From NCBI GenBank assembly GCA_947396885.1, contig OX377205.1, positions 29,513,899-29,577,898 on the forward strand: 64,000 nt of DNA, read 5' to 3'. The position numbers were made by a program, and so were the translations under genes. How positions within the stretch are numbered: position 1 is the stretch's first letter; every line of letters begins with the position of its first letter. The stretch is from Heligmosomoides polygyrus polygyrus. Its lineage: Eukaryota > Nematoda > Chromadorea > Rhabditida > Heligmosomidae. Of the stretch, positions 40,778 through 51,667 are shown in pieces. The notes under the pieces are model-generated. The model did not search any database. It was given only the letters and a program-made list of their open reading frames with translations, and had not been told where the DNA came from.

Positions 40778-43651
40778 TCATGAAATGTCCTTTAAATGCA
40801 GCGTCGAGAGTAGGTTTATTTTCCTCAACCTACTACGAAAAACATTGGCATTTGGCGATTCTAATAAGCTTGCAGGCAACATTTGTAGCCAGCGAGCGCC
40901 ACGGTAAAAAAGCGAATTGAACACTTTATCACGACATCTCTTTTTCACCCTAGGATAGTGAAAACGGTAGTAATTACGGTGACCCAGCGTTGGCAAGAAC
41001 GTCCAATATTTGCTAGCTTTAAGTCTTGATTCGCCTTTTAGTACTTTAAAGCAGAAAACTAGGTCGCTGAAAACACGCCTATAAAACAGGCTTTTGAGGT
41101 TAAAAAGTCTAAGCCTTTCCTCATAGTTGGGAATCATTCGTGTATCGTTTGGAGTACGTACGCATCTATAAAATAGAATTTTTGTGAAGGCCTTTTGCAC
41201 TTTTTCAATTTTGGTTTGAGACTTTTTGGTAAAAGGACTCCAAACATTAGAACAGTACTCTAGAATAGGAATGACAAACGATTTATATAGAGTGATCAGT
41301 ATAGAGTGGTCATCACACTTAATATTTCTGCAAATCAGGAAAAGTGTGGCAAAAGCTTTTTGCACAACTGTATCAATGTGTTTTTCAAATGTTAACCCAC
41401 GATCTAGAAACACTCCAAGATCCCGTACTTCTGATATGGAGGTTAGAACACAGTTGTTGAAACAGTACTCGTTACTGTCCGAATTTCCAACATGAAAAAC
41501 TGATGTTTTCGAAAGATTCACAGGTAGCTCCCAAGCGTTGGCCCACACCATCATATTGTTGATGGACTGAGATAAAGCTTGATAGACCTGAGCCTTATTG
41601 CCACCATTGTAAGCGCCGTAAATCTTTATATCATCAGCATACACTTCCACCTTCACACAAGGATCTGTAATTAAACAGGAAGGAAGATCGCAAGTATATA
41701 CAAGGAACAAAATCGGAGATAATACACCTCCCTGAGGCACTCCACTTGTACAATCATAGCAACTAGAAAAGGAGTTTCCCACCTTAACACGCATATGTCT
41801 CCCACTCAAATAAGAGCGAATCCATGCTAGAAGAGATCCCCTAATGCCCTCTTGATAAAGTTTGGCTAGAAGTTTCTTATGACACACCTTGTCGAAAGCT
41901 TTGGACAAATCGAAGTAAATGATATCAACAGAATCTCCATTATTTATTGCAAGGTTCCAGTCAAAAATGGAGTCCGACAGTTGAGTGGCCGTGGAAGCAC
42001 CGGCAGTGAACCCGTGTTGCTGGACAGGAATAGATCTGTTCTTGAATAGAAGTGAGATCAGCTTCTCTCGCAATATTTTTTCCATGACCTTTATTGGGGT
42101 AGGAGTTATGCTTATCGGTCGAAACGAAGAAAGTAGCACGGATTTAGGACTCTTTGGAATTGCGGTTATAATAGACTCTTTCCAAATTTCGGGAACCTCA
42201 CCATAAATCAGAGAAACGTTGAAAATCATTGATAAAGGTTTATAAAGCGAACGAGCACATTTCTTGAAGACTATTTGCGGAATACCGTCGAATGGTACCG
42301 ATGTAGAGCATCTTAGCCCCTCCATTACCTTTAGTACATCTCTTGCTCGTATGGTGATCTCGTTCATATTATCTGCGACCAAATAATCAGTCGTGTCTAT
42401 TTGCTCCATCGAACTAGAAGAATTTGGTTCCTCTTCAGAAGTTGAGGTGAAAACAGAAGCAAAATAGTTCGCGAGTGCTTCTGCCTTTTGATCATCAGCT
42501 GCATAAAGAGTCCCCGTTTCATCTTTTAGAATAGGAAGGTCAGCGTGGGTCTTTAGCTTGCATCGTATAAGAGAAAACAACGCCTTTTTGTTGTATGTCC
42601 TAGAGGCAAGCTTTTCCTTATAGGCCAAAAACCTCCTCAAGTGGTGATCCAATTCTTGGCATACCTTCTTATATTGTGGGTGAAGAAGAGGATTTTTCAA
42701 ATAGCTAAACAGACGTGATTTTTGTGCTATAAGATTGAAAATCTGTTTCGGATAGCGGCTTACAGGAATATCTTTTGTATCAAACGGTACGAATTTTGCT
42801 AAACCAGAGTAAACGACGTTGCAAAATCTTTTATATAGATCATCAGTGTTTACATAGGATTGAAAAACTATCCACCAATCTATGGAATTGAAATAGCGCT
42901 CTAAACCGAAACAGTCAGCTTTAGAAAAGTTTGGAAGAGGTAAATTTCTTCGGTTCATCAACGGCGCATGAACTTCAAAACCGACTGTATTATGATCAGA
43001 TGATGCAAAAGGGGGAAGAACGACAGTGTCTTTAAGGATTGGTGTTGAAGCCAAGACTATGTCAAGAATTGCATCACCTCGGGTAGGTTTCCTCACTTGT
43101 TGGGCTAAACCACAACATTCAAAAAATTCCACGAACTTTACCATGTTCTGGCTGAGAGGTCTGTTGCAGTGAGCCCAATCAATGTCAAGGTTAAAATCAC
43201 CCAGAACAATCAAGTGATTGCTGGAGAGGCACAATTCTAGCAGAGAATCTATAAGGGCATCATCATCATAAGCGCTTGAATTTGGTGGTCGATATACCAA
43301 AACTACTCTGAAAGCTACCATAAGAGTAGAATCAAATACATCAAGACTAAGGATGTCAGAATTGAGGCAGGCAGGGACATTAACAGCAATTGAACTAAGC
43401 GTATTCTTGGCTAAACAGCAGATACCGCCGCCTTTGCGACCCTTGCGATCCTTTCGGAACAGTTTATAGGGAGAATCAGCAGAAACTTCAGAGTCCGATA
43501 TTTTGCTAGAAAACCAAGTTTCTGTAACAAACAACAAATCTGGTTCGTAGCTTGACAAAAATAAGTGAAGGTGGTGTAGTTTGTTCGCTAGGCTACGGGC
43601 ATTGAACAGAAAGCATTTCAAGGCAGTGGGTGGTACACCGTGTCCAGTCAT
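40778..43651 (-). CDS. LINE B ORF2: AP endonuclease and reverse transcriptase, intact
   Basis: 957 residues without a break. Endonuclease, about residues 10-230: LKCFLFNARSLANKLHHL, LLFVTETWFSS, VYRPPNSSAYDDD, LIVLGDFNLDIDW, SDHNTVGFE. Reverse transcriptase, about residues 430-760: PISITPTPIKVMEKIL, QQHGFTAGASTATQL, YFDLSKAFDKVCHKKL, CTSGVPQGGVLSPILFL and the catalytic VYADDIKIYG. A C-terminal region follows (RDLGVFLDRGLTFEKHID, FVIPILEYCSNVWSP) and ends at TAG/TAA before 40778. No RNase H is present. It makes the enzyme for target-primed reverse transcription. Full frame, intact YADD and a coupled start suggest recent activity. Confidence 0.92.
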   Translation of the reverse strand: MTGHGVPPTALKCFLFNARSLANKLHHLHLFLSSYEPDLLFVTETWFSSKISDSEVSADSPYKLFRKDRKGRKGGGICCLAKNTLSSIAVNVPACLNSDILSLDVFDSTLMVAFRVVLVYRPPNSSAYDDDALIDSLLELCLSSNHLIVLGDFNLDIDWAHCNRPLSQNMVKFVEFFECCGLAQQVRKPTRGDAILDIVLASTPILKDTVVLPPFASSDHNTVGFEVHAPLMNRRNLPLPNFSKADCFGLERYFNSIDWWIVFQSYVNTDDLYKRFCNVVYSGLAKFVPFDTKDIPVSRYPKQIFNLIAQKSRLFSYLKNPLLHPQYKKVCQELDHHLRRFLAYKEKLASRTYNKKALFSLIRCKLKTHADLPILKDETGTLYAADDQKAEALANYFASVFTSTSEEEPNSSSSMEQIDTTDYLVADNMNEITIRARDVLKVMEGLRCSTSVPFDGIPQIVFKKCARSLYKPLSMIFNVSLIYGEVPEIWKESIITAIPKSPKSVLLSSFRPISITPTPIKVMEKILREKLISLLFKNRSIPVQQHGFTAGASTATQLSDSIFDWNLAINNGDSVDIIYFDLSKAFDKVCHKKLLAKLYQEGIRGSLLAWIRSYLSGRHMRVKVGNSFSSCYDCTSGVPQGGVLSPILFLVYTCDLPSCLITDPCVKVEVYADDIKIYGAYNGGNKAQVYQALSQSINNMMVWANAWELPVNLSKTSVFHVGNSDSNEYCFNNCVLTSISEVRDLGVFLDRGLTFEKHIDTVVQKAFATLFLICRNIKCDDHSILITLYKSFVIPILEYCSNVWSPFTKKSQTKIEKVQKAFTKILFYRCVRTPNDTRMIPNYEERLRLFNLKSLFYRRVFSDLVFCFKVLKGESRLKASKYWTFLPTLGHRNYYRFHYPRVKKRCRDKVFNSLFYRGARWLQMLPASLLESPNANVFRSRLRKINLLSTLHLKDIS

Positions 43652-44328
43652 GCGTTTCCCGAATCCCTCCGCTTAGGAAGGTCTTCGATCCGCCTCAACT
43701 CTCCACGGTATACCACCCAGACGCGGTCGTTTAACTGCTTGTTCCTTTCCCTGCATTCCTGCCTCAATTCATACTCTCGCTGCCGCTCCTCGGATGACAT
43801 GCTGCGGCGAACGCGAACCCTGCTGAAAGTAGCAGACCCCCGAAGCCTCCAAGAATTTGAAAGGGCAGCTGCCCAGTGCGACTTCGAGGGTAATACTACC
43901 TTTACCTTACGAATACGTCCGCGTTCCTGTTTTCCCATGCGATATACCTCCAAGGGGCGGCATTCGAGATCTAGAATATCGAAAACCTCACTCACCTTTT
44001 CCTCGAGGTCGCGCTGCTTAGCCGAGGGGGAGAGATCTCCGGCAGCCTCAGGGAGCCACTCAATAACAATACTTCTCTCCTTTTTTTCCACCTCGATTTG
44101 TTCGGACATCTCCTGAGGTAGTTTCGATATTAGCGCATACATGATTTTTTCAATAACGGGGTCCCTATTCCTCACGAGAACCTCATTAATGAGCTCACTC
44201 ACTGACAACCTAGCAAAATCCTCCTGAGTAGAGGACTGCCCAATGTTGTCAGTGAGTTCCTGGCTCTTGCTACACATCTTAGCAGATGGCACAGAAGCTC
44301 TCTTGTTGTTCTTTGCACGTTGAGACAT
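43648..44328 (-). CDS. LINE B ORF1 protein
   Basis: 226 residues, start ATG 44328, stop TGA 43650-43648. It has a charged N-terminus, a middle helix (VSELINEVLVRNRDPVIEKI), then the conserved core ERSIVIEWLPE, LECRPLEVYRMGKQERGRIR and KVKVVLPSKSHWAAALSNSW, followed by a very basic segment (SSEERQREYELRQECRERNK) and WVVYRGELRRIEDLPK. This is the ORF1 architecture expected for nucleic-acid binding. The stop overlaps the ORF2 start (ATGA). The sister protein in LINE C is closely similar. Confidence 0.85.
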   Translation of the reverse strand: MSQRAKNNKRASVPSAKMCSKSQELTDNIGQSSTQEDFARLSVSELINEVLVRNRDPVIEKIMYALISKLPQEMSEQIEVEKKERSIVIEWLPEAAGDLSPSAKQRDLEEKVSEVFDILDLECRPLEVYRMGKQERGRIRKVKVVLPSKSHWAAALSNSWRLRGSATFSRVRVRRSMSSEERQREYELRQECRERNKQLNDRVWVVYRGELRRIEDLPKRRDSGNA

Positions 44329-45354
44329 GGTGACCTATTGACGAAATGAGAAAAATCAATGAAACGGCGCCAAAACCCACTACGTAAACGGAGATGTACA
44401 GGAAAAGGATGTTATTAAAAGCAAATTAGTTCAAAACAAACAAAAATGCGTAACAGGAAAAAAAATCCTATACAGAACTCAAAACGAAAGACAAATAAAA
44501 CAGGTAAACGAGAAACTTAGCTGAGATCGCCAGGAAATGCGGCCGCTCACGAGACACACAGTCGAGGAGATTGTTCATAGCGTGGAAAAGAAAAAAGAGT
44601 CAAAGAAATTACTCACCTAAAATCATTTTTTAATTAAGCTTTGAAGAAGGAAAAATTAGTTGACTGATGAGTAAAACTCCCCATCCGACAATGTGAAAGC
44701 AGGCGACAGGCGAATAATTTACCGTCGGGTCGAGGCAAATGTAGGTAAATAAGAATTGAATGAATCTCGCTATTGTCTAACTGCAAGGGTGGCTTATCAG
44801 CATTTCGATTGTTTCCAAAAGATCATTTAGGTTGCTTTACGCATCCATCCTCGCGATCGGCCTCTTTAACTTCAAAAAAGGAAAAGTTTTAAAATGCAAT
44901 TTGTGTTGTGAAATGATCTATAAACGAGTAGTTTCTTAAGCTGTCCTTGTTCTCTCCAGCCACTGAAGAAGGTGGTTGTGCCGAAACATCAGCCGAGTGG
45001 AGTGGCAAAAGGGTTTCTCTATTGGGGATCGTGCCACTTTTCTCGTCGATAAGCTCGGTAACAGTTCATCTTTTTTCTTCAAAATACTTTTAATGGTGAG
45101 AGATGGCACATAACTTAACAGTCCGTGAATATCTGATATTCTGTTGAGATTCGAGCAATTTAAAGCCAGCTTTAATTTTTGTTGCTTGTTCGTTATCCGT
45201 TTTTTCGTTACCCGGCCATTTTTAGGCAAAATTATCCGTTATCCGAGTCTCAAAATTTCGTTATCCGCTCATTCCTGGCTGAGACAACGGTAATTTGAGA
45301 AATTGGTTTTTGAAATGTTGCAATTCCCGCCTCCGCTGCGAATCTAACTCGCGC

Positions 45355-45490
45355 GTCGCGGTCGTTCCCGCTTCCCGGCGGTTCATGAATACCGACCGGG
45401 TTGTGGGAAGCCGGGAGCGGGATGCGGCGGGAGCGGGAAGGCATCGCCTGCCTTCCCGATCCCGCCGCTTCATGAATACGACTACTGGTC
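45355..45490. repeat. Palindromic GC-rich repeat, relative of 39018-39185
   Basis: ggcggttcatgaataccgac and gccgcttcatgaatacgact flank palindromic cgggagcgggatgcggcggg and ccttcccgatcccgccgc. Preceded at 45190-45290 by cgttatccg-type repeats. Confidence 0.55.
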
Positions 45491-45887
45491 TCCGCTCAGG
45501 AGTACCCGAGTATTCCTCGCTGTTACTGCGGCAGCGGAACACCCGTTCATTACGGCCGCCGCTGCCGCAGTGCGACTCCGCCGCTCTACGCTATACTTCA
45601 GTGTGGCTGCTGCACTGCCGCTGCGGAGTGTGCACGCGGCTTAAGGCCTATCTCTGACCGGCACGTCGCAAATCGCCCAGCAGGAAAGGGCCTGGCACGC
45701 CCAAGATTTTATTCATTTCGAGAAGGCGTCTACCGAACCCGTCAAAACGGGGGGCATGGCCTATCGAGGGTTTTGGGAATATTGGGGGGGGGGGGGCAAG
45801 ATTTGGCCGGCGCGGCCCACAAAAACTTTAGGCGGGAGAAAATTCGCGTAACAGAATTGAGCTGCGGACTGAATTTTGAACGACGGT

Positions 45888-46083
45888 ACTCGCCCGAGAG
45901 AGCGGCTGGTATGCACGGCAAGTGGCTTGCGCGTGAATCGCGCGCACCGACCGTAGCGGCAAAAAGCGTCGAATCCCACGCCTCTTGGATGAAGTAGCAT
46001 TTAGTCTCTTGAGTCGCCCGAGAGAGTGGTTAGCAAGCACTGCAACTAGCTTGCGCGTGATCCCGTGCGCACGGCCTGTAGCC
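45888..46083. repeat. Diverged tandem duplication, period about 126 bp
   Basis: cgcccgagagagcggctggt ... cttgcgcgtgaatcgcgcgc and, later, cgcccgagagagtggttagc ... cttgcgcgtgatcccgtgcg. A 12-G run lies upstream at 45784. Confidence 0.55.
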
Positions 46084-46263
46084 GAAGAGAATTGTTACTT
46101 AATCGACGAGAAGTCGATTGAGTGATCATATTTTCGATTGTTGTTATTCGATTCGTGTTCGGTTTCGAATGTTTGCGTGTTTTGTTCTGCTCGCTATATC
46201 TTATTTTGGCAAACTTCGTCTTTGGGCAGGGTTATTAGGCCTGCTGATTACGCAGAATTTGTG

Positions 46264-46345
46264 ACTATCGAAAACTTCCGGCGAAAGGGTAGGCTTGGTG
46301 ACCATGGAAATTTCCGGCGAAATTGGTAGGCTTGGTGACCATGGC
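46264..46345. repeat. Short tandem duplication, about 37-bp unit
   Basis: ttccggcgaaagggtaggct/tggtgaccatgg is followed directly by ttccggcgaaattggtaggc/ttggtgaccatgg. Between 46400 and 47280 the sequence is CpG-rich then purine-rich. The ORFs there have no splice or motif support. Confidence 0.6.
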
Positions 46346-47287
46346 TATAAGTAAGGTGTGTGTTTGTGAGTAGAACGGTATTCTTCGCGTAGCGACGTCG
46401 ATTGGAGCGATGTTTTCGTTTTTCGTTCTAGAATTTCGTTGTGGTATTATTTGAAAGGTGCATAAGTATTTTCAGGTGAACGGCGTGACGTAGGCGGGCA
46501 CCGAAGGACGGAAAGAACGCAGGGAGGCAACTCCTTCGAAATGAGAAGGTATGTAGATTTGTTTCTGTCTGAAAACCCCGCAATCCATCATACTCATTGG
46601 TGGAATGAGGGCTGGAGCCGTCGCGCGCGGGTTCGCGACCGCCGCGTGCTACGACCCTCGGTAGATGCCGTGCTCCACCTAGTGTCGCGCGCAGCGGTCG
46701 CAGGGCTGTGCGCTGCGGACTTCGAATTGGGCCGGCGCGGCACGCAGTCCCAGCGGAGACTTGCAACCGCGCGGTCGGTCGGCTGCGTGTGCTGGTGTTC
46801 TACAATGTTCCCCTTTATTCCTCTTCGTTTGGATTCGATTCGCGTCTCGCTTCGTTTGCTGAAAATGTGTTGTGCTTGATTTCTTGCACCGAAGACCGAA
46901 GAATTGCATCAGCTGTGAAGAAGGAGAGGATTTGGGAGGGGGATGGAAGAAAAGATAAGAGGAAAGGATCACAGATGAAATCTCAGAAGGAGAGAAATCA
47001 AGAGAAGGAGAGGGAGGAGGGGAGGGGTGAAGCGGGAGGAGACGACTTTAGAGCGATCGTATTGTTGTTTCGAGCTTACCTTCGCCTACCGTCCGAGTTC
47101 TCCACGTGGATCTTTGAATCTGAGTGCATGCTGATGAAGCGAGGGGTTAGGCTTGGCAATACGCGATGTGCTTGAGGAACTGCTTTCATTTTGCAAGTAT
47201 GGAGGGTATTCTACAAACCGTTCGGGTTACATAGTCAGATGAGTTATTCGTTCAAGGCATCTGTATAGGCTGGTGGTAGCTGTAGAA

Positions 47288-48546
47288 ATGGAGATGAAAG
47301 GAGAAGAAAACGAGATGGAAACCTTACCACTTGTGATAAGTGCGCTGTCACAGTTTCGATTCAGTCAAATAATGAAGCACTTATGTAAAAAGTTTCTTCG
47401 CTTGTGAAGTTCGATGGAAGACGACACACCATATATGAGGAGCCAAGTCCAGTACAGGATGTCAATCAATGTCATAAGGCAGTGCGGATGCAACGTCTTC
47501 TCGTGGGTATTACATAAACTTCCCCCGAACTTTAAGCCTCGTAAACCTTCATGCGTGGTGGAACGGAAGAACTTCCTCTTTCCCAGCCAGAAGCAGCGTT
47601 CCAATCCTGCCCAGCCTTCAAAGTATCCTGATGACCAACTCACTGAGAAAGTTACGAAGATGCATAAAGCCAAACAGATGGGCAAGAACATGATCATGGA
47701 GAGCATTTGGGCTGCTTTACGTGCTATTACCAAGGATTTGCATTTAGGAACTAGAGAGGGCGTAGAGTTCGAACTACCGCGTCTATTGAATGGTGTAGTC
47801 ACCGCAATTCTGGTAAGAATGGTGTAGTAGACGTGGAACTAAAGTGTTCCTTGTTCAAGTAGAACACCTAAAAAACCAGTTGAAGTCCGCAGAAAGCACT
47901 ATGTCGTCCCTGAGGGAAAAGCTCTACGCTAGAACGAGGGCTGAATCGGCTGAGGTGTCATCTGTCTTCGGCGCACTAGAACCACTTGAAGAGCACTTCA
48001 CAATAGCTCCTTCCAGTACTGGTCCTGGTGAGCGGTCTCGTTTTTTGGTTTGCCAGTCACTGCTCGGTTGAAAATTTCCCAAACACATCTTACAAATTTT
48101 GAAGGTGGGCCTCAAGGAGCTTCCGCCTCCGTCATCGCTTTCGTTCCCTCTGCCATACACCAGATTTTGTGAATTTCTTTATGAAATTCGTCGGAAATGT
48201 TGTCAACGAGGTTCGTTGAAGCCTTCTCTAATTAGGTCATAATTAGGTCATGTGACAATTTCGAAATTTTGTTTTCTGTTTTCTGGCATTTTTGGCTTTT
48301 CTGTTTTCTGACAAAAGCAATTTTCTGTTTTTGTTTTCTGGGAAAATTTTTCCAAATTTTCGCCCATACCTGGTTCTGTCGTCTCCGCAGTCCGCTAGCC
48401 GTCGATCGTCCGCCGTGGAGAAACGCCGGACGTTTCGGAGCAGCACAGTTCTTCAGGTGGATCGCAAGCAGACCATTAGGTTGTCGACGCTTCGCCCGCG
48501 ACGGGTGTTTGGATATATCCATGACCGAAAAGATAAGAAAGAATAG
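47288..48546 (+). CDS. Small host gene, at least four exons, unrecognised coiled-coil protein
   Basis: Coding segments: 47288-47404 (MEMKGEENEMETLPLVISAL, ending in an in-frame TGA), 47414-47797 (KVTKMHKAKQMGKNMIMESI, then TKDLHLGTREGVEFELPRLL; GTAAGA donor), 47880-48027 (acceptor accag; LKSAESTMSSLREKLYART; GTGAGC donor), about 48107-48213 (acceptor ttttgaag; LPYTRFCEFLYEIRRKCC) and 48382-48546 (acceptor gtcgtctccgcag; VDRKQTIRLSTLRPRRVFGY, stop TAG). The 47797/47880 junction closes in phase. The 48027/48107 and 48213/48382 junctions do not close with the obvious sites. The TGA at 47405-47407 either marks a uORF with true start at 47414, or damage. No domain is recognised; a short coiled coil and a basic C-terminus are visible. 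Confidence 0.5.
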
Positions 48547-48949
48547 CACACTTCTGCCAAAGGTGTGCTTGTACACAAGACTCAATGTTGCAGATGCATC
48601 ATGAACTTCAGAAGTGAAGCGACGAAGTTGTTCGCATAAAGATAAGCCTATGAGGCCATCAGTCTGATAGAAATTCAGAGCCAGTTAAATGAAGCGAAAA
48701 ATTTTCCTAGTTTCAAAATAGAAATGAGCAGTTTGGAAAGACTGAATACGCGATTGCACGACTAATCCATATAGTCTTTTTTTAAACGAATTTGAATAGA
48801 ACGAATAAATATAACGTTGGACTTTTGAAACAGTCGATAACTGAATTCCAAAATTTATTCGAATTCGTTCGTACGAAATGCACATGGTGTTAGATATAAT
48901 ACGGTCCCATTTAATAGGCGGACATAAGTCGGGCAAAAAAAACAATCAC

Positions 48950-49186
48950 ATCACAACACGCTTTAAAACACCAGTTGAAACGCTTCATGGATACACCTTC
49001 AAGGATTCTTGACCATAAAATTAGAAGAATTCTACAGCTGTGGGGTGGACCAGCTAGCTGATAAGTGGGAAGCAGCCCGAGTTCCAAGGGATCCTAATTT
49101 GACTGAAAATTGTTATTTGTTATTTCTTAATACACACTTGTTGAAGGTGCTTGACAGCCCACGAATTTATTTGCCAACCTAATAAT
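48950..49186 (+). mobile_element. 3' remnant of a mariner element
   Basis: The frame at 49020-49090 reads LEEFYSCGVDQLADKWEAA, the usual last residues of mariner transposases. The sequence ends near atttatttgccaacctaata (about 49165-49184), which looks like a mariner TIR with a TA. The 5' part is missing. Confidence 0.6.
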
Positions 49187-49189
49187 TTA

Positions 49190-50560
49190 ATTAGTTCCAC
49201 TACGCAATTTTACCACAATTTTCGCCATGGAGATGCAGTAGTGGGCTAATTAAAGGAAGTGTCAAGAAGTAGTCTTAAAATTCTTACCATTTTAGCTACG
49301 GTATAGCTAAATATGTAGCGTGCACGGCATCCTCCCATTAGAACGCATTTGAAGCGACCGAAGAAGTTAAATGAGTTACTACTAAAGGAGTCGCTTTCCA
49401 ACCGGGGCTGAGTAATCAGCAGCTCCTATCGTTTGTTCTATTGCTTTCTGGCCCTCTTGCGCGTCTTTGAGTATGAGTAACTCGATCTATATCTAACTCG
49501 ATCTTTTTCAGCACAGTGTCTCGCTTATTTCTTTATGAGTAGTTGATCTGTTCGAAATTTATTTAAGCCTTTGGCGCGTGTTTCGAAAAAGCAGCTTCCA
49601 CATTAGTAGCTTTTCAGCTATAAATTTTTCAATTTTCCGCAGGTTTTGGCTAAAACGTACTGGGTTAGAACAGGCGTATATTTAGAAGGAAAAAATCTGT
49701 TGCTGCAGCTCATGCTTAGTCAAAGTGTGTATTAGGAGCCCTTCAAACCCTCAATATGGCAATATTACTCAAAAATTTTGAATTTATGTAAGACACTTTA
49801 AAGTACCGTACACCTATTTGGTCATCATCAAAACGAAGCAGTAGCACTCAGATAAGAAGTGTGCAAAAAAGGTTTTCAGAGCGAGGGCTATTTAGAAACA
49901 GTTCATTTGAAGCATAAAAGATTGGCTTGGAATTACACTTGGTTATCAGTAAGGTGAATTATATATTAAACCAGGTTCTTAGAATTGTTGATGATTACTT
50001 GGAAATTGGTGAAGATGAACTTTCGCTTTTTGTCATTCAGTGTTATTACCAGGGTGCACAATCATAAAATTCAGTCCTAAAACGGCACTCAAAAATGTGT
50101 AGAAAATTAGTTTTAGCTCGTTTTATTAAAAGTAGTGAATTTAATTAATTAATTTTTAATTTTTCACCAAAAACAGTCAAATACAGATTAGAAACCTAAC
50201 TCAAACGGAAAACATATTTGTAAAGTCAGGATAGCTTTTAAACAGAGTTCACAATATTTTGGTTGAACCTAAAAACTACGTTAATAAACTACGTAGTCGC
50301 TTTGAAAAAAGTATTTTCCTATTTATGCAAGCTATGGAAGCAATCGGCTTTGCTAATCTTCAAAAAGACAGCTTTTGTTGTAACCTTTTCTGTTGAACTA
50401 ATTTTATATCAGTTTTGGCTCAAAAGAGGTCCAATTCTGAGGGGACTTTGATTTGATGCGTTGAGATATCCTACTCTCTTATTGCTTGCGAACTCTGCAT
50501 GATAGTTGTTTAAGAGACGGATAGTTTTTTTGAAGGCAATTAGTGAACTAATGCAATTAC
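49190..50560. other. AT-rich intergenic or intronic sequence
   Basis: Apart from the short exon-like stretch at 50581, 49190-50960 holds no ORF with splice support, no recognisable repeat and no RNA gene that I can see. Confidence 0.5.
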
Positions 50561-50580
50561 AAATTCATACAACAACAAAA

Positions 50581-50648
50581 GCGACGGGGATGCCCAGTGT
50601 GATTACGATGACCACCAGGGGTGTGCTTATCGTGAACCGCAAATCGTG
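50581..50648 (+). CDS. Short exon-like segment (Cys-containing)
   Basis: The frame SDGDAQCDYDDHQGCAYREP is followed by a perfect GTAAGT donor at 50649. The upstream acceptor (acaacaacaaaag) is poor. Two cysteines and acidic residues suggest an extracellular protein, but no flanking exons were found. Confidence 0.3.
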
Positions 50649-51260
50649 TAAGTCACCTGATATATAGTGCAATGCAATTAATTTTCCAGAGGGTTTTGTT
50701 CTGCTAATGTTAACAAGATGTGATTCAATATTTAGTTGTCGTGTAATTTTCAGCTCACGTTCAACAGTTTTCCTACCAAACTATTTCCCTTTTTCACGCC
50801 TTCTTGCTAGTAAGACATCTTTCAGATTAAACTTTACACGTTTTAAGAAAGTAAGAAAAACTGTAGATTCAAAAGCTTTACTTTAGCATCTGCATGTATT
50901 CCAACAAAAGACTTGCATCTTTTGAAAATTCGTTAAATGTCTAACTTACAACCGGTTTTTTAGCTTGCGTAAGAATCTATTTTTTGACAGAAACAACAGC
51001 GAAGAAGTCGCTGTGAATCTAAAAATTTAAAAATCATTTCACCGCTAACCAGTGCTGTGAAAATAGCAACTGCGCATTTAGTATTCCAACAAACATACTG
51101 AGTCATACGACAGGATTGCGCCATGCGTACTGAGTGAACACGAGGCAATCTCTTCGTGACGCACCTTCGTGACGAAAGATCTCCGCTTTTCTACATTTGA
51201 AACAAGTCCTGAACCATTCCCATAGCAGACGGATAAGAGAGTTCTGGCTGAAACAGTGTG

Positions 51261-51667
51261 GTCATATTTCTTGAACAACGTTTGTGGTCGCTTTAAATGG
51301 GAAGATTAACGTATTCCTTGAGGCAGCCCTCTTGAGCCATCTTCAGTTTTATTCCATAGATTGGACAGTTTTGATTTATAAGGTGTCTAGCTTAATTTGA
51401 AAGTAATCCCCTTGAGCTGTGAGTAGGAGGAACGCGGTTAAGTTAAAACAGGTTCAGCTTGAGTTTACAGAAGTCCATTTTTAACGCAGCAAGTGAAAAC
51501 GATAAATAGACCCATGTCATATTTCTTGAACAACGTTTGTGGTCGCTTTAAAATGGGAAGATTAACGTATTCCTTGAGGCACCCCTCTTGAGCCATCTTC
51601 AGTTTTATTCCATAGATTGGACAGTTTTGATTTAGAAGGTGTCTAGTTTAATTTAAAAGTACTCCAT
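51261..51667. repeat. Direct duplication, two 150-bp copies offset by 255 bp
   Basis: Copies at 51261-51411 and 51516-51667 share gtcatatttcttgaacaacg, aagattaacgtattccttga and ccatagattggacagttttg with only a few differences, so the duplication is young. Confidence 0.85.

Larger units (their letters stand above)
40107..44590 (-). mobile_element. CR1-like non-LTR retrotransposon, apparently intact (LINE B)
   Basis: On the minus strand: a 5' UTR (about 44590-44329), ORF1, ORF2, and a 3' UTR of about 670 bp ending in a hairpin (gcgcactatatagtgc) followed by (aaat)n at about 40107-40132. The 3' UTR shares a block of about 85 bp (gacctactaagatggtatcc, gacttgcagtgttggcgggc) with LINE C. The start is placed where similarity to the LINE C 5' UTR begins (gagcggccgcattt). 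Confidence 0.85.

Noticed and set aside
43640..44116. 158-codon plus-strand ORF
   Set aside because: It is the shadow of LINE B ORF1.
44936..45229. 97-codon minus-strand ORF
   Set aside because: A basic peptide with no motif, no good splice sites and a low-complexity upstream. Left unannotated for lack of support.
45295..45657. 120-codon GC-rich ORF
   Set aside because: It is palindromic repeat sequence with Arg/Ser-rich translation in several frames.
46428..47175. ORFs of 97-155 codons on both strands
   Set aside because: CpG-rich and purine-rich tracts keep frames open. No motif and no consistent splice sites.
47365..47802. 145-codon minus-strand ORF
   Set aside because: It is antisense to the plus-strand exon at 47414-47797, which has a donor and joins in phase to 47880.
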